The notes: generated by a model from the letters alone, not told the origin. 64,000 bases of DNA from Tumebacillus flagellatus (GCF_000714935.1 NZ_JMIR01000032.1:1-64000), one strand, 5' to 3'; positions 25,075-40,600 are shown, counted from the first letter of the stretch. Made by a program: numbers and translations.

Positions 25075-25500
25075 GTGGCTAAAAAGGTTATGAAACTCGT
25101 GAAGCTGCAAATTCCGGCAGCGAAAGCCACCCCTGCACCGCCGGTTGGTCCGGCTCTCGGTCAGGCTGGGGTAAACATCATGGGGTTCTGCAAGGAGTTT
25201 AACGCTCGTACCGCAGAACAAGCGGGTCTCATCATTCCGGTTGTTATCACCGTGTATGAAGACCGCTCTTTCACTTTCGAAACGAAGACCCCGCCGGCTG
25301 CCGTCCTGCTCAAAAAAGCAGCAGGGATCGAGTCGGGTTCCGGTGAACCGAACAAGAAGAAAGTTGCAACCGTTAAGCGTGATAAGGTCCGTGAAATCGC
25401 GGAAACCAAAATGCCCGACCTCAACGCAGCGAATGTTGAATCCGCTATGCGTATGGTCGAAGGTACTGCACGCTCCATGGGCATCATCATCGAAGACTAA
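25075..25500 (+). CDS. rplK: ribosomal protein L11
   Basis: A 141-residue protein of exact family length that binds 23S rRNA helices 43-44 at the GTPase-associated centre and is needed for RelA activation. [22 protein letters not shown] (about 20-41) lies in the N-terminal domain; the rRNA-binding C-terminal domain ends [16 protein letters not shown] 25075 follows AGAAGGAGGTG. It heads the L11-L1 pair. Confidence 0.98.
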   Translation: MAKKVMKLVKLQIPAAKATPAPPVGPALGQAGVNIMGFCKEFNARTAEQAGLIIPVVITVYEDRSFTFETKTPPAAVLLKKAAGIESGSGEPNKKKVATVKRDKVREIAETKMPDLNAANVESAMRMVEGTARSMGIIIED

Positions 25501-25520
25501 CCCTCTTCGATTTTCTTCGC

Positions 25521-25550
25521 GGGTTGGCGGGGTCGTGACTCTGCCAACCC
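25521..25550 (+). promoter_or_regulatory. strong hairpin between rplK and rplA (possible L1 regulatory site)
   Basis: GGGTTGGC and GCCAACCC form a perfect 8-bp stem enclosing about 14 bases. No T run follows, so it is not a simple terminator. L1 is known to repress the L11-L1 operon by binding an mRNA structure that mimics its rRNA site; this hairpin could be that site or an RNA-processing signal. The link is inferred. Confidence 0.4.
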
Positions 25551-25606
25551 TTATTCGTGGGAGGTTTTTTCTACCGCTATAACCACATGAGGGAGGTAAC
25601 TTTCAA

Positions 25607-26293
25607 ATGCCGAAACAAGGTAAGAAATATGCAGAAGCTGCGAAGCTCGTGGACAACAACGTTCAATACGAGCCGGCAGAAGCGCTCGAGCTGGTCAAGA
25701 AAACCGCTCGCGCAAAGTTTGACGAAACCGTCGAAGTCGCTTTCCGTCTGGGCGTAGACCCGAAGAAAGCTGACCAACAAATCCGTGGTGCGGTTGTACT
25801 GCCGCACGGCACCGGTAAAACCCAACGCGTCCTCGTCTTTGCAAAAGGCGAGAAAGCGAAGGAAGCGGAAGCGGCAGGCGCTGATTTCGTGGGCGAAGAG
25901 GACATGATCAACAAGATCAACCAAGGTTGGTTCGATTTTGATGCTGTCGTCGCAACCCCGGATATGATGGCATCTGTTGGTAAGCTCGGTCGCGTGCTCG
26001 GTCCGAAAGGTCTGATGCCGAACCCGAAAACCGGTACCGTCACCTTCGACGTAACCAAAGCTGTCAACGAGATCAAAGCGGGTAAGATCGAATACCGCGT
26101 CGACAAGCAAGGTAACATCCATGCTCCGATCGGCAAGATCTCCTTCGATAACGAAAAACTGCTGGACAACTACAACACCCTCCTCGACACCATCGTGAAG
26201 GCGAAACCGGCTGCTGCGAAAGGTACCTACCTGCGCAACATCACCCTCTCCTCCACCATGGGCCCGGGCGTGAAAGTAAACCCGCAGAAGTAA
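25607..26293 (+). CDS. rplA: ribosomal protein L1
   Basis: A 228-residue protein forming the mobile L1 stalk near the E site. Two domains are visible: the outer ends (1-68 and about 160-228, joining in [20 protein letters not shown] and the C-terminal strand) and the inserted domain (about 69-159, with [20 protein letters not shown] at about 125-144). The ATG follows GGGAGGTAA. In other bacteria L1 also represses its own operon. Confidence 0.98.
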   Translation: MPKQGKKYAEAAKLVDNNVQYEPAEALELVKKTARAKFDETVEVAFRLGVDPKKADQQIRGAVVLPHGTGKTQRVLVFAKGEKAKEAEAAGADFVGEEDMINKINQGWFDFDAVVATPDMMASVGKLGRVLGPKGLMPNPKTGTVTFDVTKAVNEIKAGKIEYRVDKQGNIHAPIGKISFDNEKLLDNYNTLLDTIVKAKPAAAKGTYLRNITLSSTMGPGVKVNPQK

Positions 26294-26322
26294 GGGTTTG
26301 TACCCAACCAGCAATTTCCGCT

Positions 26323-26351
26323 TTGACTTTCAAAACCAAGCATGATAAGAT
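26323..26351 (+). promoter_or_regulatory. rplJL promoter
   Basis: TTGACT and TAAGAT are separated by 17 bp, about 30 bp after rplA. It is placed to start transcripts carrying the L10 leader. Confidence 0.78.
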
Positions 26352-26357
26352 ATGTCC

Positions 26358-26496
26358 TGTTGCAACTGAATATGCTGCGACCGTAGACAGCGGGTGCGCA
26401 AGCTGAATGGCTTCGCTTAATACCCCGCCGAGGACGAACATCGATTCACCTTGGTTGTGAAACGTATGCCCTCGTAGGTCAACTGCGAGGGCTTTT
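26358..26496 (+). ncRNA. ribosomal protein L10 leader
   Basis: The leader contains the hallmark blocks of the Firmicutes L10 leader: CCGTAGACAGCGGGTGCGCAA, then TTAATACCCCGCCGAGG, which form the kink-turn-containing L10(L12)4 binding site. A terminator (GCCCTCG / CGAGGGC plus TTTT, 26468-26496) follows. Excess L10-L12 complex should favour termination and lower rplJ-rplL expression. Confidence 0.88.
26468..26496 (+). terminator. regulated terminator in the L10 leader
   Basis: GCCCTCG and CGAGGGC pair across a ten-base loop and are followed by TTTTGT. This is the attenuator of the L10 leader. Confidence 0.82.
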
Positions 26497-26529
26497 GTCT
26501 GCGACGACATCAAAATAGGAGGTGTAACG

Positions 26530-27018
26530 ATGGGTATCCGTGAAGAAAAAGTAACGATCGTCAACGAAATTGCAGAAAAACTGCAAGGTTCCGTTTCCAC
26601 GATCATTGCTGACTACCGCGGTCTGACCGTTGGCGAAGTCACCGAACTCCGCAAGCTTCTCCGTGACGCTGGCATCGAGTTCAAAGTTCTGAAGAACACC
26701 ATGACCCGTCGCGCTGCTGAGCAAGTCAACTTGAGCGAAGTCAACGAATTCCTGACCGGCCCGAACGCAATCGCGTTCTCCAAGGATGACGTTGTCGCTC
26801 CGGCGCGTATCCTCAATGATTTTGCAAAAACCCACAAAGCTCTCGAGCTGAAGGCGGGCATCATTGAAGGTAAAGTCATCGGTACTTCCGAAGTTCAAGC
26901 TCTGGCTGAACTGCCGAGCAAAGAGGGTCTCCTCTCCATGCTTCTCTCCGTTCTCCAAGCTCCGATGCGCAACTTCGCATACGCAGTTTCGCAAGTGGCA
27001 GAGAAACAAGAAGCGTAA
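26530..27018 (+). CDS. rplJ: ribosomal protein L10
   Basis: A 162-residue stalk-base protein. The N-terminal RNA-binding domain includes [20 protein letters not shown] (about 22-41) and [10 protein letters not shown] (about 55). The C-terminal helix (about 130-162) carries L7/L12 dimers. The ATG follows TAGGAGGTG. It is regulated by its own leader upstream. Confidence 0.97.
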   Translation: MGIREEKVTIVNEIAEKLQGSVSTIIADYRGLTVGEVTELRKLLRDAGIEFKVLKNTMTRRAAEQVNLSEVNEFLTGPNAIAFSKDDVVAPARILNDFAKTHKALELKAGIIEGKVIGTSEVQALAELPSKEGLLSMLLSVLQAPMRNFAYAVSQVAEKQEA

Positions 27019-27070
27019 GCAATTTCTTGCGTAACAAACAAAACTACAACCTATTAGGAGGTTTTTCTCA

Positions 27071-27436
27071 ATGTCTCACACCGCTGATATCCTTGAAAAG
27101 ATCAAAGGTATGTCCGTTCTCGAACTGAACGAACTCGTTAAAGCAATCGAAGAAGAATTCGGCGTTTCCGCTGCAGCTCCGGTTGCAGTTGCTGGCGGCG
27201 CTGCTGCTGCTGCTGTTGAAGAGCAAACCGAATTCGACGTCATCCTCAACAACGCTGGCGCTTCCAAAATCAACGTTATCAAAGTCGTTCGCGAACTGAC
27301 CGGCCTGGGCCTCAAAGAAGCGAAAGAAATCGTTGACAACGCTCCGAAGGCGCTGAAAGAAAAGATCTCCAAAGAAGAAGCAGAAGCTATGAAAGCGAAG
27401 CTCGAAGAAGCTGGCGCTTCCGTAGAAGTGAAGTAA
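27071..27436 (+). CDS. rplL: ribosomal protein L7/L12
   Basis: A 121-residue stalk protein present in several copies per ribosome. The N-terminal dimerisation helices (about 1-33) are followed by an alanine-rich flexible hinge ([11 protein letters not shown], about 42-52) and the C-terminal domain (about 53-121), whose [20 protein letters not shown] surface recruits translation factors. TAGGAGG precedes the ATG. An inverted repeat (AAGTGAA / TTCACTT) spans the stop codon, ahead of the terminator. Confidence 0.98.
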   Translation: MSHTADILEKIKGMSVLELNELVKAIEEEFGVSAAAPVAVAGGAAAAAVEEQTEFDVILNNAGASKINVIKVVRELTGLGLKEAKEIVDNAPKALKEKISKEEAEAMKAKLEEAGASVEVK

Positions 27437-27457
27437 TTTCACTTTTGCTCCTCAAAA

Positions 27458-27489
27458 AGCACCCGGCCCACGCGGTCGGGTGTTTTTTT
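27458..27489 (+). terminator. terminator after rplL
   Basis: CACCCGGCC pairs with GGTCGGGTG (one wobble) around a short loop, followed by seven T residues. Confidence 0.88.
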
Positions 27490-27559
27490 ACATACGAGGC
27501 AGCTACTAGAAGTACTGGAAAATGGGTAACCTAATGTAGGTGAGGGAGGGTGTGCGCCC

Positions 27560-28171
27560 GTGAGTGACCACTATTATTCGAACAAACCGACGGTTGAGCA
27601 TGACCTGCGCGCCATCCGCGTGACATTGCGGGGGCAGGAATTTGTGTTCTGGACGGATGCCGGAGTGTTTTCGAAATCCGGCGTGGACTTTGGCAGCGAT
27701 CTGTTGATTGAAACGATGGAGATTCCGGACGACGCGGACGTTCTCGATGTCGGGTGCGGCTACGGGCCGATCGGTCTGACGGCGGCAAAGCTTGCCGCAA
27801 ACGGTCGGGTCACGATGGTGGACGTGAACGAACGCGCGGTGGAGTTGGCGCGCCGCAACGCACAAGCCAACGGGATTTCCAACGTGGAAGTGCTGGTCAG
27901 CGACCGCTATGAGCAAGTGCAAGGACGCCGCTTTGACGTGATCTTGACCAATCCGCCGATCCGGGCGGGCAAGCAAGTGGTGCATTCGATTTTTGAAGGT
28001 GCCGTAGATCATCTGACGGACGGCGGCGAGCTGTGGGTGGTGATTCAAAAAAAGCAAGGCGCGCCGTCTGCGAAGAAGCGGTTGGAAGAGTTGTTCGAAG
28101 ACGTAGAAGATGTCGCGCGGGATGCCGGATTCCGGATTTTCCGTTGCCGTGGTCCGCAAACCAACCCTTAG
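27560..28171 (+). CDS. class I SAM-dependent methyltransferase, RsmC-like (YbxB)
   Basis: A 203-residue methyltransferase. The SAM-binding motif I is VLDVGCGYGPIGL (about 61-73), motif II ends in VDVN (about 91), and the catalytic motif IV is TNPPIR (about 132-137), the NPP(F/Y/I) signature of N-methylating enzymes on purine. It resembles the C-terminal domain of E. coli RsmC, which makes m2G in 16S rRNA; the exact target is not established. GTG 27560 follows GGGAGGG. The same gene lies between rplL and rpoB in B. subtilis (ybxB). Confidence 0.88.
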   Translation: MSDHYYSNKPTVEHDLRAIRVTLRGQEFVFWTDAGVFSKSGVDFGSDLLIETMEIPDDADVLDVGCGYGPIGLTAAKLAANGRVTMVDVNERAVELARRNAQANGISNVEVLVSDRYEQVQGRRFDVILTNPPIRAGKQVVHSIFEGAVDHLTDGGELWVVIQKKQGAPSAKKRLEELFEDVEDVARDAGFRIFRCRGPQTNP

Positions 28172-28190
28172 AATCTGTGCCAAGAATTTG

Positions 28191-28219
28191 TTGACACGCC
28201 AGATTCGTTGTTGTATAGT
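28191..28219 (+). promoter_or_regulatory. rpoBC promoter
   Basis: A perfect TTGACA and TATAGT are separated by 17 bp. The transcript has an approximately 165-base leader before rpoB; I found no recognisable riboswitch in it and no clear second promoter. Confidence 0.85.
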
Positions 28220-28393
28220 TGTTTAATGCGTAATCCTACACTGCATGCTTTGTCTCTGTAGGGGGTATGGTTTGCAGGGTTTCTGGTTACGAATGAATAT
28301 TACGTGGTTTACCAAGAAATGTGTTTACATAGCGTACTCGCATTTTATTTTTTTGGTATCAAATGTCGACCAAAGGTATGAGGGGTGACAGAT

Positions 28394-31930
<3,537 letters not shown>

Positions 31931-31953
31931 GTACGAAAAGGGAGGTAGGCCCC

Positions 31954-34900
31954 TTGTTGGACGTCAACAACTTTGAGTACATGAAGATCGGTCTGGCATC
32001 CCCGGAGAAGATCCGTTCGTGGTCGCACGGGGAAGTCAAGAAGCCGGAGACGATCAACTACCGGACCCTCAAACCGGAAAAAGAAGGCTTGTTCTGCGAA
32101 AAAATCTTCGGACCGACCCGTGACTGGGAATGCCATTGCGGCAAATACAAACGCGTGCGTTACAAGGGCGTCGTTTGTGACCGCTGCGGCGTAGAAGTCA
32201 CCCGCGCGAAAGTCCGTCGGGAACGGATGGGCCACATCGAACTCGCGGCCCCCGTCTCTCACATTTGGTACTTCAAGGGCATCCCGAGCCGCATGGGCCT
32301 CGTGCTTGACATGAGCCCGCGCTCGCTCGAAGAAGTCATCTACTTTGCTTCCTACGTGGTCACCTCTCCGGGTGAAACCCCGCTGGAATACAAGCAACTG
32401 CTCTCCGAGAAGGAGTACCGCTCCTATCGCGAGAAGTACGGCTACGCGTTTGAAGCCGGCATGGGCGCTGAAGCGATCAAGAAACTCTTGCTCCAAGTTG
32501 AAGTCGAGAAAGAAGTCGTTCAACTGAAAGAAGAGCTCAAGACCGCGCAAGGCCAACGCCGCAACCGCGCCATCAAACGTCTGGAAGTAATGGAAGCGTT
32601 CCGTGCGTCCTCCAACGATCCGTCTTGGATGATTCTCGACGTGCTTCCGGTTATTCCGCCGGAACTGCGTCCGATGGTCCAACTCGACGGCGGCCGCTTT
32701 GCGACCTCCGACTTGAACGACCTGTACCGCCGTGTCATCAACCGGAACAACCGTCTGAAGCGCCTGCTCGACCTGGGCGCTCCGGACATCATCGTGCAAA
32801 ACGAGAAACGCATGCTGCAAGAAGCAGTTGACGCTCTGATCGACAACGGCCGCCGCGGCCGTCCGGTCACCGGTCCTGGCAACCGTCCGCTGAAGTCCCT
32901 TTCGCATATGCTCAAGGGCAAGCAAGGACGTTTCCGTCAGAACTTGCTCGGGAAGCGCGTTGACTACTCCGGCCGTTCCGTTATCGTCGTCGGCCCGCAC
33001 CTGCGCATGTACCAGTGCGGTCTGCCGAAAGAGATGGCGCTCGAGCTGTTCAAGCCGTTCGTTATGAAGGAACTCGTCGCCAAAGGCCTCGCGCACAACA
33101 TCAAGTCCGCGAAGCGCAAAGTCGAACGCGTGTCCGCTGAAGTCTGGGACGTTCTCGAGGACGTCATCAAGGAACACCCGGTTCTGCTCAACCGTGCACC
33201 AACCCTTCACCGTCTGGGGATTCAGGCGTTCGAGCCGACCCTCGTCGAGGGCCGTGCCATCAAGTTGCACCCGCTCGTTTGTACGGCGTACAACGCGGAC
33301 TTTGACGGCGACCAAATGGCTGTCCACGTTCCGCTGTCTGCCGAAGCACAAGCGGAAGCGCGTCTCTTGATGCTCGCAGCGCACAACATCCTCAACCCGA
33401 AGGACGGCAAGCCGGTCGTTACTCCGACGCAGGACATGGTCCTCGGTTCCTACTACCTGACGATGGATCGTCAAGGTATGCCTGGCGAAGGCCGCGTCTT
33501 CCGCTCCGCAAACGAAGCGATGATGGCGTATGACGAAAAGCAAGTCGGTCTGCATACCCGCATCCTCATTCCGGCGAAGGAAGTTCGCAAAGCGTCTTTC
33601 ACCGAAGCACAGCAAAGTGCAATGTTGATCACCACTGTCGGCAAAATCATCTTCAACGAAATTTTCCCGGCAGATTTCCCGTTCATCACCCATTCGAAGA
33701 ACGACAACCTGCTCAAAGGTCTGTCGGATGAATTCTTCGTTCACGAAAAAGGCGCCGACCTGCGTGCGGCAGTTGCCAAGATTCCGCCGCAAGAAGCGGT
33801 CACCAAGAAATTCCTCGGCTCGATCATCGGCGAGTGCTTCCGCATCTACGGCACGACCATGACCTCCGAGATCCTCGACAAGATCAAGCAGCTCGCGTTC
33901 AAATACTCGACGCGTGCCGGCATCACGATCTCCGTCGCGGACATCATCGTTCCGGAAGACAAGTACAGAATCCTCGACGAGGCGGAAGGCAAAGTCAACA
34001 CCGTCACCCGCCAGTTCCGTCGCGGTCTGATCACCGACGACGAGCGCTACGACCGCGTCATTTCGATCTGGTCGAAAGCCAAGGACGAAATCACCAAAGT
34101 TCTGATGGACTCCTTGGACCGTTACAACCCGATTTACATGATGGCTCACTCCGGTGCGCGCGGTAACGTTTCGCAGATCACTCAGCTCGCAGGGATGCGC
34201 GGTTTGATGGCGAATCCGTCCGGTCGTATCATCGAGCTCCCGATCAAGTCGAACTTCCGCGAAGGCCTCACCGTCCTCGAGTACTTTATCTCGACCCACG
34301 GTGCCCGCAAAGGTCTTGCGGATACCGCTCTGCGTACCGCCGACTCCGGTTACCTCACCCGTCGTCTGGTTGACGTTGCCCAAGACGTCATCGTCCGCCA
34401 AGACGACTGCGGTACCGACAAAGGTCTGTACGCAGAAGAAATTCGCGACGGCAAGGAAGTCATCGAGGAACTGTTCGACCGCATCGTCGGCCGCGTGGCG
34501 TTCCAAAACGTCGTGCATCCGGAAACGGGCGAACTGATCGTCGGCTTGAACGAATTGATCGACGAACAAAAGGGCCGCGATATCATCTCGGCCGGCATCG
34601 AACGCGTACACATCCGCTCCGTCACGACCTGCCGCACCCAACACGGCGTTTGCATCAAGTGCTACGGCCGCAACTTGGCAACCGGCAACATGGTCGAAAT
34701 CGGCGAAGCGGTCGGCATCATCGCGGCGCAGTCCATCGGTGAACCGGGTACTCAGCTGACCATGCGTACCTTCCACACCGGCGGCGTTGCCGGCGACGAC
34801 ATCACCCAAGGTTTGCCGCGTATCCAGGAGTTGTTCGAGGCCCGCAACCCGAAAGGCCAAGCGATCATCACCGAAATCGACGGCAAAGTCACCGAGATCC

Positions 34901-35619
34901 GCGAAGTCAAAGACAAGCGCGAAATCGAAGTGACAGGCGAAGCGGAAGTCAAAGTCTATCCGGTTCCGTACGGTTCCCGTATTCGCGTTCAAGTCGGTAA
35001 AGTGGTGGAAGCGGGCGACGAGTTGACCGAGGGTTCCATCGACCCGAAAGACATGCTGAAAGTCAAAGGCATCCACGGCGTGCAGATGTACCTGCTGCGT
35101 GAAGTGCAGCGCGTATACCGTCTGCAGGGCGTAGAGATCAACGACAAGCACGTCGAGGTCATGGTTCGTCAAATGCTCCGCAAAGTCCGCATCTCCGACG
35201 CCGGAGACACGGCTCTGCTGCCGGGCACCTATGTCGACACGTTTGAGTTTGAGACCGCGAACCTGCCTGTTCTCTTGGGCGGCGGTGAACCGGCCGTTGC
35301 GCGTCCTGCGCTCCTCGGGATCACCAAAGCGTCGCTGGAGACGGATTCCTTCCTGTCTGCGGCGTCCTTCCAAGAAACGACCCGCGTCCTCACCGAAGCC
35401 GCGATCAAGGGCAAGGTGGACCGCCTCCTGGGCCTCAAGGAGAACGTCATCATCGGGAAACTGGTGCCGGCAGGCACAGGTATGTCTCGTTACCGCAACA
35501 TCAAGGTCGAAGACGGCACCGAACTGGAGGAGACGGTTGCAGAAGCAAATTCTGCTGCAGGCTCGACCGGTGATTTGGATTCCGTCGACCTCGAAACGGT
35601 TGAGACGATCGCCGATTAA
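31954..35619 (+). CDS. rpoC: RNA polymerase beta' subunit
   Basis: A 1221-residue subunit carrying the catalytic magnesium site [13 protein letters not shown] (about 446-458). The N-terminal zinc ribbon is [20 protein letters not shown] (about 50-69); a second Cys cluster with [11 protein letters not shown] lies near 894-904. The trigger loop region (about 920-945) precedes [28 protein letters not shown] 31954 follows GGGAGGTAGG and matches the family start [10 protein letters not shown]. Size agrees with the Bacillus subunit. Confidence 0.98.
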   Translation: MLDVNNFEYMKIGLASPEKIRSWSHGEVKKPETINYRTLKPEKEGLFCEKIFGPTRDWECHCGKYKRVRYKGVVCDRCGVEVTRAKVRRERMGHIELAAPVSHIWYFKGIPSRMGLVLDMSPRSLEEVIYFASYVVTSPGETPLEYKQLLSEKEYRSYREKYGYAFEAGMGAEAIKKLLLQVEVEKEVVQLKEELKTAQGQRRNRAIKRLEVMEAFRASSNDPSWMILDVLPVIPPELRPMVQLDGGRFATSDLNDLYRRVINRNNRLKRLLDLGAPDIIVQNEKRMLQEAVDALIDNGRRGRPVTGPGNRPLKSLSHMLKGKQGRFRQNLLGKRVDYSGRSVIVVGPHLRMYQCGLPKEMALELFKPFVMKELVAKGLAHNIKSAKRKVERVSAEVWDVLEDVIKEHPVLLNRAPTLHRLGIQAFEPTLVEGRAIKLHPLVCTAYNADFDGDQMAVHVPLSAEAQAEARLLMLAAHNILNPKDGKPVVTPTQDMVLGSYYLTMDRQGMPGEGRVFRSANEAMMAYDEKQVGLHTRILIPAKEVRKASFTEAQQSAMLITTVGKIIFNEIFPADFPFITHSKNDNLLKGLSDEFFVHEKGADLRAAVAKIPPQEAVTKKFLGSIIGECFRIYGTTMTSEILDKIKQLAFKYSTRAGITISVADIIVPEDKYRILDEAEGKVNTVTRQFRRGLITDDERYDRVISIWSKAKDEITKVLMDSLDRYNPIYMMAHSGARGNVSQITQLAGMRGLMANPSGRIIELPIKSNFREGLTVLEYFISTHGARKGLADTALRTADSGYLTRRLVDVAQDVIVRQDDCGTDKGLYAEEIRDGKEVIEELFDRIVGRVAFQNVVHPETGELIVGLNELIDEQKGRDIISAGIERVHIRSVTTCRTQHGVCIKCYGRNLATGNMVEIGEAVGIIAAQSIGEPGTQLTMRTFHTGGVAGDDITQGLPRIQELFEARNPKGQAIITEIDGKVTEIREVKDKREIEVTGEAEVKVYPVPYGSRIRVQVGKVVEAGDELTEGSIDPKDMLKVKGIHGVQMYLLREVQRVYRLQGVEINDKHVEVMVRQMLRKVRISDAGDTALLPGTYVDTFEFETANLPVLLGGGEPAVARPALLGITKASLETDSFLSAASFQETTRVLTEAAIKGKVDRLLGLKENVIIGKLVPAGTGMSRYRNIKVEDGTELEETVAEANSAAGSTGDLDSVDLETVETIAD

Positions 35620-35652
35620 TTTGTTTTTTGTCACAAAATCGTCGTAGTTGAC

Positions 35653-35682
35653 GGCGCTCTGTGTGTAGCAGAGCGCCTTCTC
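35653..35682 (+). terminator. terminator after rpoC
   Basis: GGCGCTCTG and CAGAGCGCC pair perfectly around TGTGTAG; the tail TTCTCT is only moderately T-rich. Confidence 0.72.
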
Positions 35683-35737
35683 TACGGTTAAAATCATAGG
35701 GGTACGAGAATTTTTTTCGAAGATCCCGCATATAGAG

Positions 35738-35766
35738 TTGACTTACATTAGTTGAGGTGCTACAAT
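35738..35766 (+). promoter_or_regulatory. promoter of ybxF-rpsL-rpsG-fusA-tuf (str operon)
   Basis: TTGACT and TACAAT are separated by exactly 17 bp. It lies downstream of the rpoC terminator and 55 bp before the L7Ae-family gene. Confidence 0.85.
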
Positions 35767-35820
35767 CTCGTAGTGTGCCTAACAGTGACAGAGGTGTTCA
35801 ATAGGAAGGATGGTACCGGA

Positions 35821-36069
35821 GTGCTAACCCGCATCCGAGAGGCCGGCCACGTTGCGGTGGGTCTTAACCAAACAACCAAAGCGATCGAGCAATCGACAGC
35901 CGTTGAGCTGTTCATCGCGCATGACGCCGACACGCGATTAACGTCGCGCGTCGCCCTGCTTGCTGACAAGCATCACGTTCCCATCACATGGGTTGAGACG
36001 ATGAGAGAGCTGGGGATTGCATGCGGCATTGAAGTTGGCGCCGCCACCGCAGCCATCGTCGTACGATAG
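35821..36069 (+). CDS. L7Ae-family RNA-binding protein (YbxF type)
   Basis: An 82-residue protein of the L7Ae/L30e fold that binds kink-turn RNA. The family blocks VGLNQTTKAIEQ (about 13-24), LFIAHDADTRLTSRV (about 32-46) and CGIEVGAATAAIV (about 68-80) are visible. B. subtilis YbxF sits at the same place and binds K-turns in vitro, though it was not found as a fixed ribosome component. GTG 35821 is chosen because GGAAGGA lies upstream and it begins at the domain start; longer starts overlap the promoter. Confidence 0.9.
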   Translation: MLTRIREAGHVAVGLNQTTKAIEQSTAVELFIAHDADTRLTSRVALLADKHHVPITWVETMRELGIACGIEVGAATAAIVVR

Positions 36070-36177
36070 GTACTGGACACTGGGTGTCCCCCAGTTTGCC
36101 ATTTACCTTTTTCATTTGCCGTCTAATGAGCCGCCGGGCTCTGTGGACTTGAAACTTTGAGAAGGAGGTGCAGTTTC

Positions 36178-36597
36178 ATGCCGACAATTAACCAGTTGGT
36201 TCGCAAAGGCCGTAAGAGCATCGAGAAGAAATCGACCGCTCCGGCTCTGCAAAAAGGTTACAACAGCTTCATCAAGGAGCAAACCGATCTGCCGTCCCCG
36301 CAAAAACGTGGGGTCTGCACCCGTGTAGGTACCATGACGCCGAAGAAGCCGAACTCCGCGCTGCGTAAGTATGCCCGCGTTCGTCTGACCAACGGCATCG
36401 AGGTTACCGCGTACATCCCGGGTATCGGACACAACCTGCAAGAGCACAGCGTCGTTCTCGTTCGCGGCGGTCGTGTTAAGGACCTTCCGGGGGTGCGCTA
36501 CCACATCGTTCGTGGCGCCCTCGACACCGCAGGCGTTAAAGACCGTATGCAATCTCGTTCCAAGTACGGCGCTAAGCGCCCGAAAGTGAAGAAGTAA
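36178..36597 (+). CDS. rpsL: ribosomal protein S12
   Basis: A 139-residue decoding-centre protein. The conserved loop [19 protein letters not shown] contains the lysine at which streptomycin resistance arises, here wild type; the second loop [21 protein letters not shown] is also unchanged. ATG 36178 follows AGAAGGAGGTG and matches [12 protein letters not shown]; an ATG at 36157 is too far upstream. An inverted repeat GGACAC-TGG-GTGTCC lies at about 36074-36088 in the preceding spacer. Confidence 0.98.
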   Translation: MPTINQLVRKGRKSIEKKSTAPALQKGYNSFIKEQTDLPSPQKRGVCTRVGTMTPKKPNSALRKYARVRLTNGIEVTAYIPGIGHNLQEHSVVLVRGGRVKDLPGVRYHIVRGALDTAGVKDRMQSRSKYGAKRPKVKK

Positions 36598-36618
36598 TCG
36601 AACGGCTTAGGCCGAAAC
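36178..36618 (+). other. rpsL coding and 3' flank reference span
   Basis: Short note: the rpsL stop codon ends at 36597; the bases to about 36651 hold only the ribosome site of rpsG (GAAAGGAGG). No separate signal was seen. Confidence 0.3.
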
Positions 36619-36651
36619 AACCTACAGAACTCTTGAAAGGAGGCGAATTGC

Positions 36652-37122
36652 ATGTCGCGTAAAGGTCCTGCTCCGCGCCGTGACGTTCTGCCGGATCCGA
36701 TCTACGGGTCCAAGCTTGTCACCCGCCTGACCAATAAGCTCATGTACGATGGTAAGAAAGGCACCGCTCAAAACGCAGTTTACGGTGCATTTGATCGTAT
36801 CCGTGAAAAAACCGGTAACGATCCGCTCGAAGTCTTCGAAACCGCTATGAAGAACATCATGCCGGTTCTCGAAGTTAAAGCTCGCCGCGTAGGGGGCGCG
36901 AACTACCAAGTTCCGATCGAAGTTCGTCCGGAACGCCGCACCACCCTCGGCATTCGCTGGCTCGTTGACTACTCCCGTAAGCGCAACGAGAAAACCATCG
37001 AAGAAAAGCTCGCGAACGAAATCATGGACGCAGCGAACAACGCTGGCGGCTCCGTGAAGCGTCGCGAAGATATGCACAAAATGGCGGAAGCGAACAAAGC
37101 GTTTGCTCACTACCGCTGGTAG
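36652..37122 (+). CDS. rpsG: ribosomal protein S7
   Basis: A 156-residue primary 16S rRNA binding protein of the small-subunit head. The N-terminal [20 protein letters not shown] and the beta-hairpin region [15 protein letters not shown] (about 73-87) match the family, as does the C-terminal [11 protein letters not shown]. The ATG follows GAAAGGAGGCGA. S7 regulates the str operon in E. coli; whether this holds here is not visible. Confidence 0.98.
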   Translation: MSRKGPAPRRDVLPDPIYGSKLVTRLTNKLMYDGKKGTAQNAVYGAFDRIREKTGNDPLEVFETAMKNIMPVLEVKARRVGGANYQVPIEVRPERRTTLGIRWLVDYSRKRNEKTIEEKLANEIMDAANNAGGSVKRREDMHKMAEANKAFAHYRW

Positions 37123-37137
37123 GATTGGTACGTTGAA

Positions 37138-37180
37138 GCGCGTGGTCGGATGGATCTTCACGATCTGTCCGAGCGCCTTT
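37138..37180 (+). promoter_or_regulatory. long hairpin between rpsG and fusA
   Basis: An arm reading GCGCGTGGTCGGATGGATC pairs imperfectly with GATCTGTCCGAGCGC around TTCAC, followed by CTTTCT. It could be a weak attenuator or an RNA-processing or stability element; it is not a strong terminator because the T run is short. Confidence 0.4.
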
Positions 37181-37221
37181 CTATACCTAACATCACATAG
37201 CAAGAGAGGAGGATGTCAATC

Positions 37222-39297
37222 ATGGCACGTCAGTTTCCGTTAGAAAAAACGAGAAACATTGGGATCATGGCGCATATCGACGCGGGTAAAACCACGACGA
37301 CCGAGCGCGTTCTGTTCTACACCGGCCGCGTTCATAAGATCGGTGAAGTTCACGAAGGTGCAGCGACCATGGACTGGATGGTTCAAGAGCAAGAGCGTGG
37401 TATCACCATCACCTCTGCAGCGACCACCGCTCAATGGAATGGCCACCGAATCAACATCATCGACACGCCGGGTCACGTGGACTTCACCGTAGAGGTTGAA
37501 CGTTCCCTGCGCGTTCTTGACGGTTCCGTAGGCGTCTTCTGTGCAAAGGGTGGCGTTGAACCGCAATCCGAAACCGTATGGCGCCAAGCGGACAAGTACA
37601 ACGTTCCGCGTATCGCCTACGTCAACAAGATGGACATCATCGGTGCAGACTTCGAGCGTTGCGTATCCATGATGCGCGACCGCCTCAAAGCGAACGCTGT
37701 GCCGATTCAACTGCCGATCGGCGCAGAAGATCAATTCCTCGGTATGATCGACCTGGTCACCATGGAAGCGATCATCTACACCGACGACCTCGGCAAAACC
37801 TCGGAAAAGACCGAAATCCCGGCTGAGTACAAGGAAAAAGCTGAACAATGGCGTAACAACCTGGTTGAGGCTGTTGCTGAACTTGACGAAGAGCTGATGA
37901 TGAAATATCTCGAAGGTGAAGAATTCACCGTAGAGGAAATCAAAGCAGCTCTGCGCAAAGGTGTTATTAACGTACAGATCATCCCGGTTATCTGCGGTTC
38001 TTCCTACAAGAACAAAGGCGTACAACCGATGCTGGATGCTGTCGTTGATTATATGCCGGCTCCGATCGACATCCCGGCAATCAAGGGTGTCACCGAAGAC
38101 GGCGAAGAAACTGAACGCCCGTCCTCCGACGAAGAGCCGTTCGCAGCTCTGGCGTTCAAGATCATGACCGACCCGTTCGTCGGCAAACTTTCCTTCTTCC
38201 GCGTATACTCCGGCACGATCAACGCAGGTTCTTACGTCCTCAACTCGACCAAGAACAAGCGTGAGCGTATCGGCCGTATCGTTCAGATGCACGCAAACCA
38301 CCGTGAAGAGATCCAAACCGTCTACTCCGGTGACATCGCGGCAGCTGTCGGTCTGAAGGACACCACCACCGGCGATACCCTGTGCGACGAGAAGAACATT
38401 GTTATCCTCGAGTCCATGGTGTTCCCGGAGCCGGTTATCGACCTCTCCCTCGAACCGAAGACCAAAGCGGACCAAGACAAACTCGGTATCGCTCTGTCCA
38501 AGCTTGCGGAGGAAGATCCGACTTTCCGCACCTACACCAACCATGAGACGGGTCAAACCATCATCTCCGGTATGGGTGAGCTTCACCTCGAAATCATCGT
38601 TGACCGTCTCCAACGCGAGTTCAAAGTTGAAACCAACGTTGGTAAGCCGCAAGTTGCTTACAAAGAGACGATCAAAAAGCACACCAAAATCGAAGGTAAA
38701 TTTGTTCGCCAATCCGGTGGTAAGGGTCAATTCGGTCACGTTTGGCTCGAACTGGAACCGCTTGAGCGCGGCCAAGGTTACATCTTCGAGAACAAGGTTG
38801 TCGGCGGTGTTGTTCCGCGTGAATACATCCCGGCAGTCGACAATGGTGTACAAGAAGCGATGCAAAACGGTATCCTCGCAGGCTTCCCGTTGATCGACAT
38901 GAAAGTAACCATCGTCGATGGTTCCTACCATGACGTCGACTCCTCCGAGATGGCGTTCAAAATCGCAGGTTCCATGGCCCTCAAGGCTGGTGCTCAGAAG
39001 GCTGACCCGGTCATCCTCGAGCCGATCATGAAGGTCGAAGTTATCGTTCCGGAAGAGTACATGGGCGACATCATGGGTGACATCAACTCCCGTCGCGGTC
39101 GCATCGAAGGTATGGAAGCACGCGCAGGCGCACAAGTCGTCCGCGGTTTCGTACCGCTCTCCGAAATGTTCGGTTACGCAACTTCCCTGCGTTCCCGTAC
39201 CCAAGGCCGCGGCCAATACTCCATGGAGTTCTTCGCATTCGAAGAAGCGCCGAAGTCTATCTCGCAAGAAATTATCGCCAAATCCAAAGGCGAATAA
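37222..39297 (+). CDS. fusA: elongation factor G
   Basis: A 691-residue translocation GTPase. G1 is [12 protein letters not shown] (about 16-27), G2 carries [12 protein letters not shown]3 is DTPGHVDF and G4 is NKMD (about 138). Domains II-V follow, with domain IV containing the conserved [12 protein letters not shown] block (about 505). ATG 37222 is used because GAGGAGG lies nine bases upstream; the ATG at 37213 touches the ribosome site. Close to tuf in one operon. Confidence 0.98.
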   Translation: MARQFPLEKTRNIGIMAHIDAGKTTTTERVLFYTGRVHKIGEVHEGAATMDWMVQEQERGITITSAATTAQWNGHRINIIDTPGHVDFTVEVERSLRVLDGSVGVFCAKGGVEPQSETVWRQADKYNVPRIAYVNKMDIIGADFERCVSMMRDRLKANAVPIQLPIGAEDQFLGMIDLVTMEAIIYTDDLGKTSEKTEIPAEYKEKAEQWRNNLVEAVAELDEELMMKYLEGEEFTVEEIKAALRKGVINVQIIPVICGSSYKNKGVQPMLDAVVDYMPAPIDIPAIKGVTEDGEETERPSSDEEPFAALAFKIMTDPFVGKLSFFRVYSGTINAGSYVLNSTKNKRERIGRIVQMHANHREEIQTVYSGDIAAAVGLKDTTTGDTLCDEKNIVILESMVFPEPVIDLSLEPKTKADQDKLGIALSKLAEEDPTFRTYTNHETGQTIISGMGELHLEIIVDRLQREFKVETNVGKPQVAYKETIKKHTKIEGKFVRQSGGKGQFGHVWLELEPLERGQGYIFENKVVGGVVPREYIPAVDNGVQEAMQNGILAGFPLIDMKVTIVDGSYHDVDSSEMAFKIAGSMALKAGAQKADPVILEPIMKVEVIVPEEYMGDIMGDINSRRGRIEGMEARAGAQVVRGFVPLSEMFGYATSLRSRTQGRGQYSMEFFAFEEAPKSISQEIIAKSKGE

Positions 39298-39332
39298 TTT
39301 ATAACCCATCCGATAAGAGGAGTTGACCCACA

Positions 39333-40520
<1,188 letters not shown>

Positions 40521-40539
40521 CTCAAACGAGTTGCTGCCA

Positions 40540-40574
40540 AAAAGAACGAACTCCTCGGAGTTCGTTCTTTTTTT
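40540..40574 (+). terminator. terminator after tuf
   Basis: AAAGAACGAACTCC and GGAGTTCGTTCTTT pair perfectly around TC and lead into seven or more T residues. It separates the str operon from the S10 operon. Confidence 0.94.
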
Positions 40575-40600
40575 ATAGAGAAGTTTTTTATGTGGGGACG

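Noticed and set aside
28220-28393. Riboswitch or attenuator in the rpoB leader
   Set aside because: I looked for a hairpin with T run and for known leader blocks and found none; the long leader remains unexplained.
36178-36618. A separate element just after rpsL
   Set aside because: Only the rpsG ribosome site is there. The low-confidence span listed among the features marks this check and is not an additional gene.
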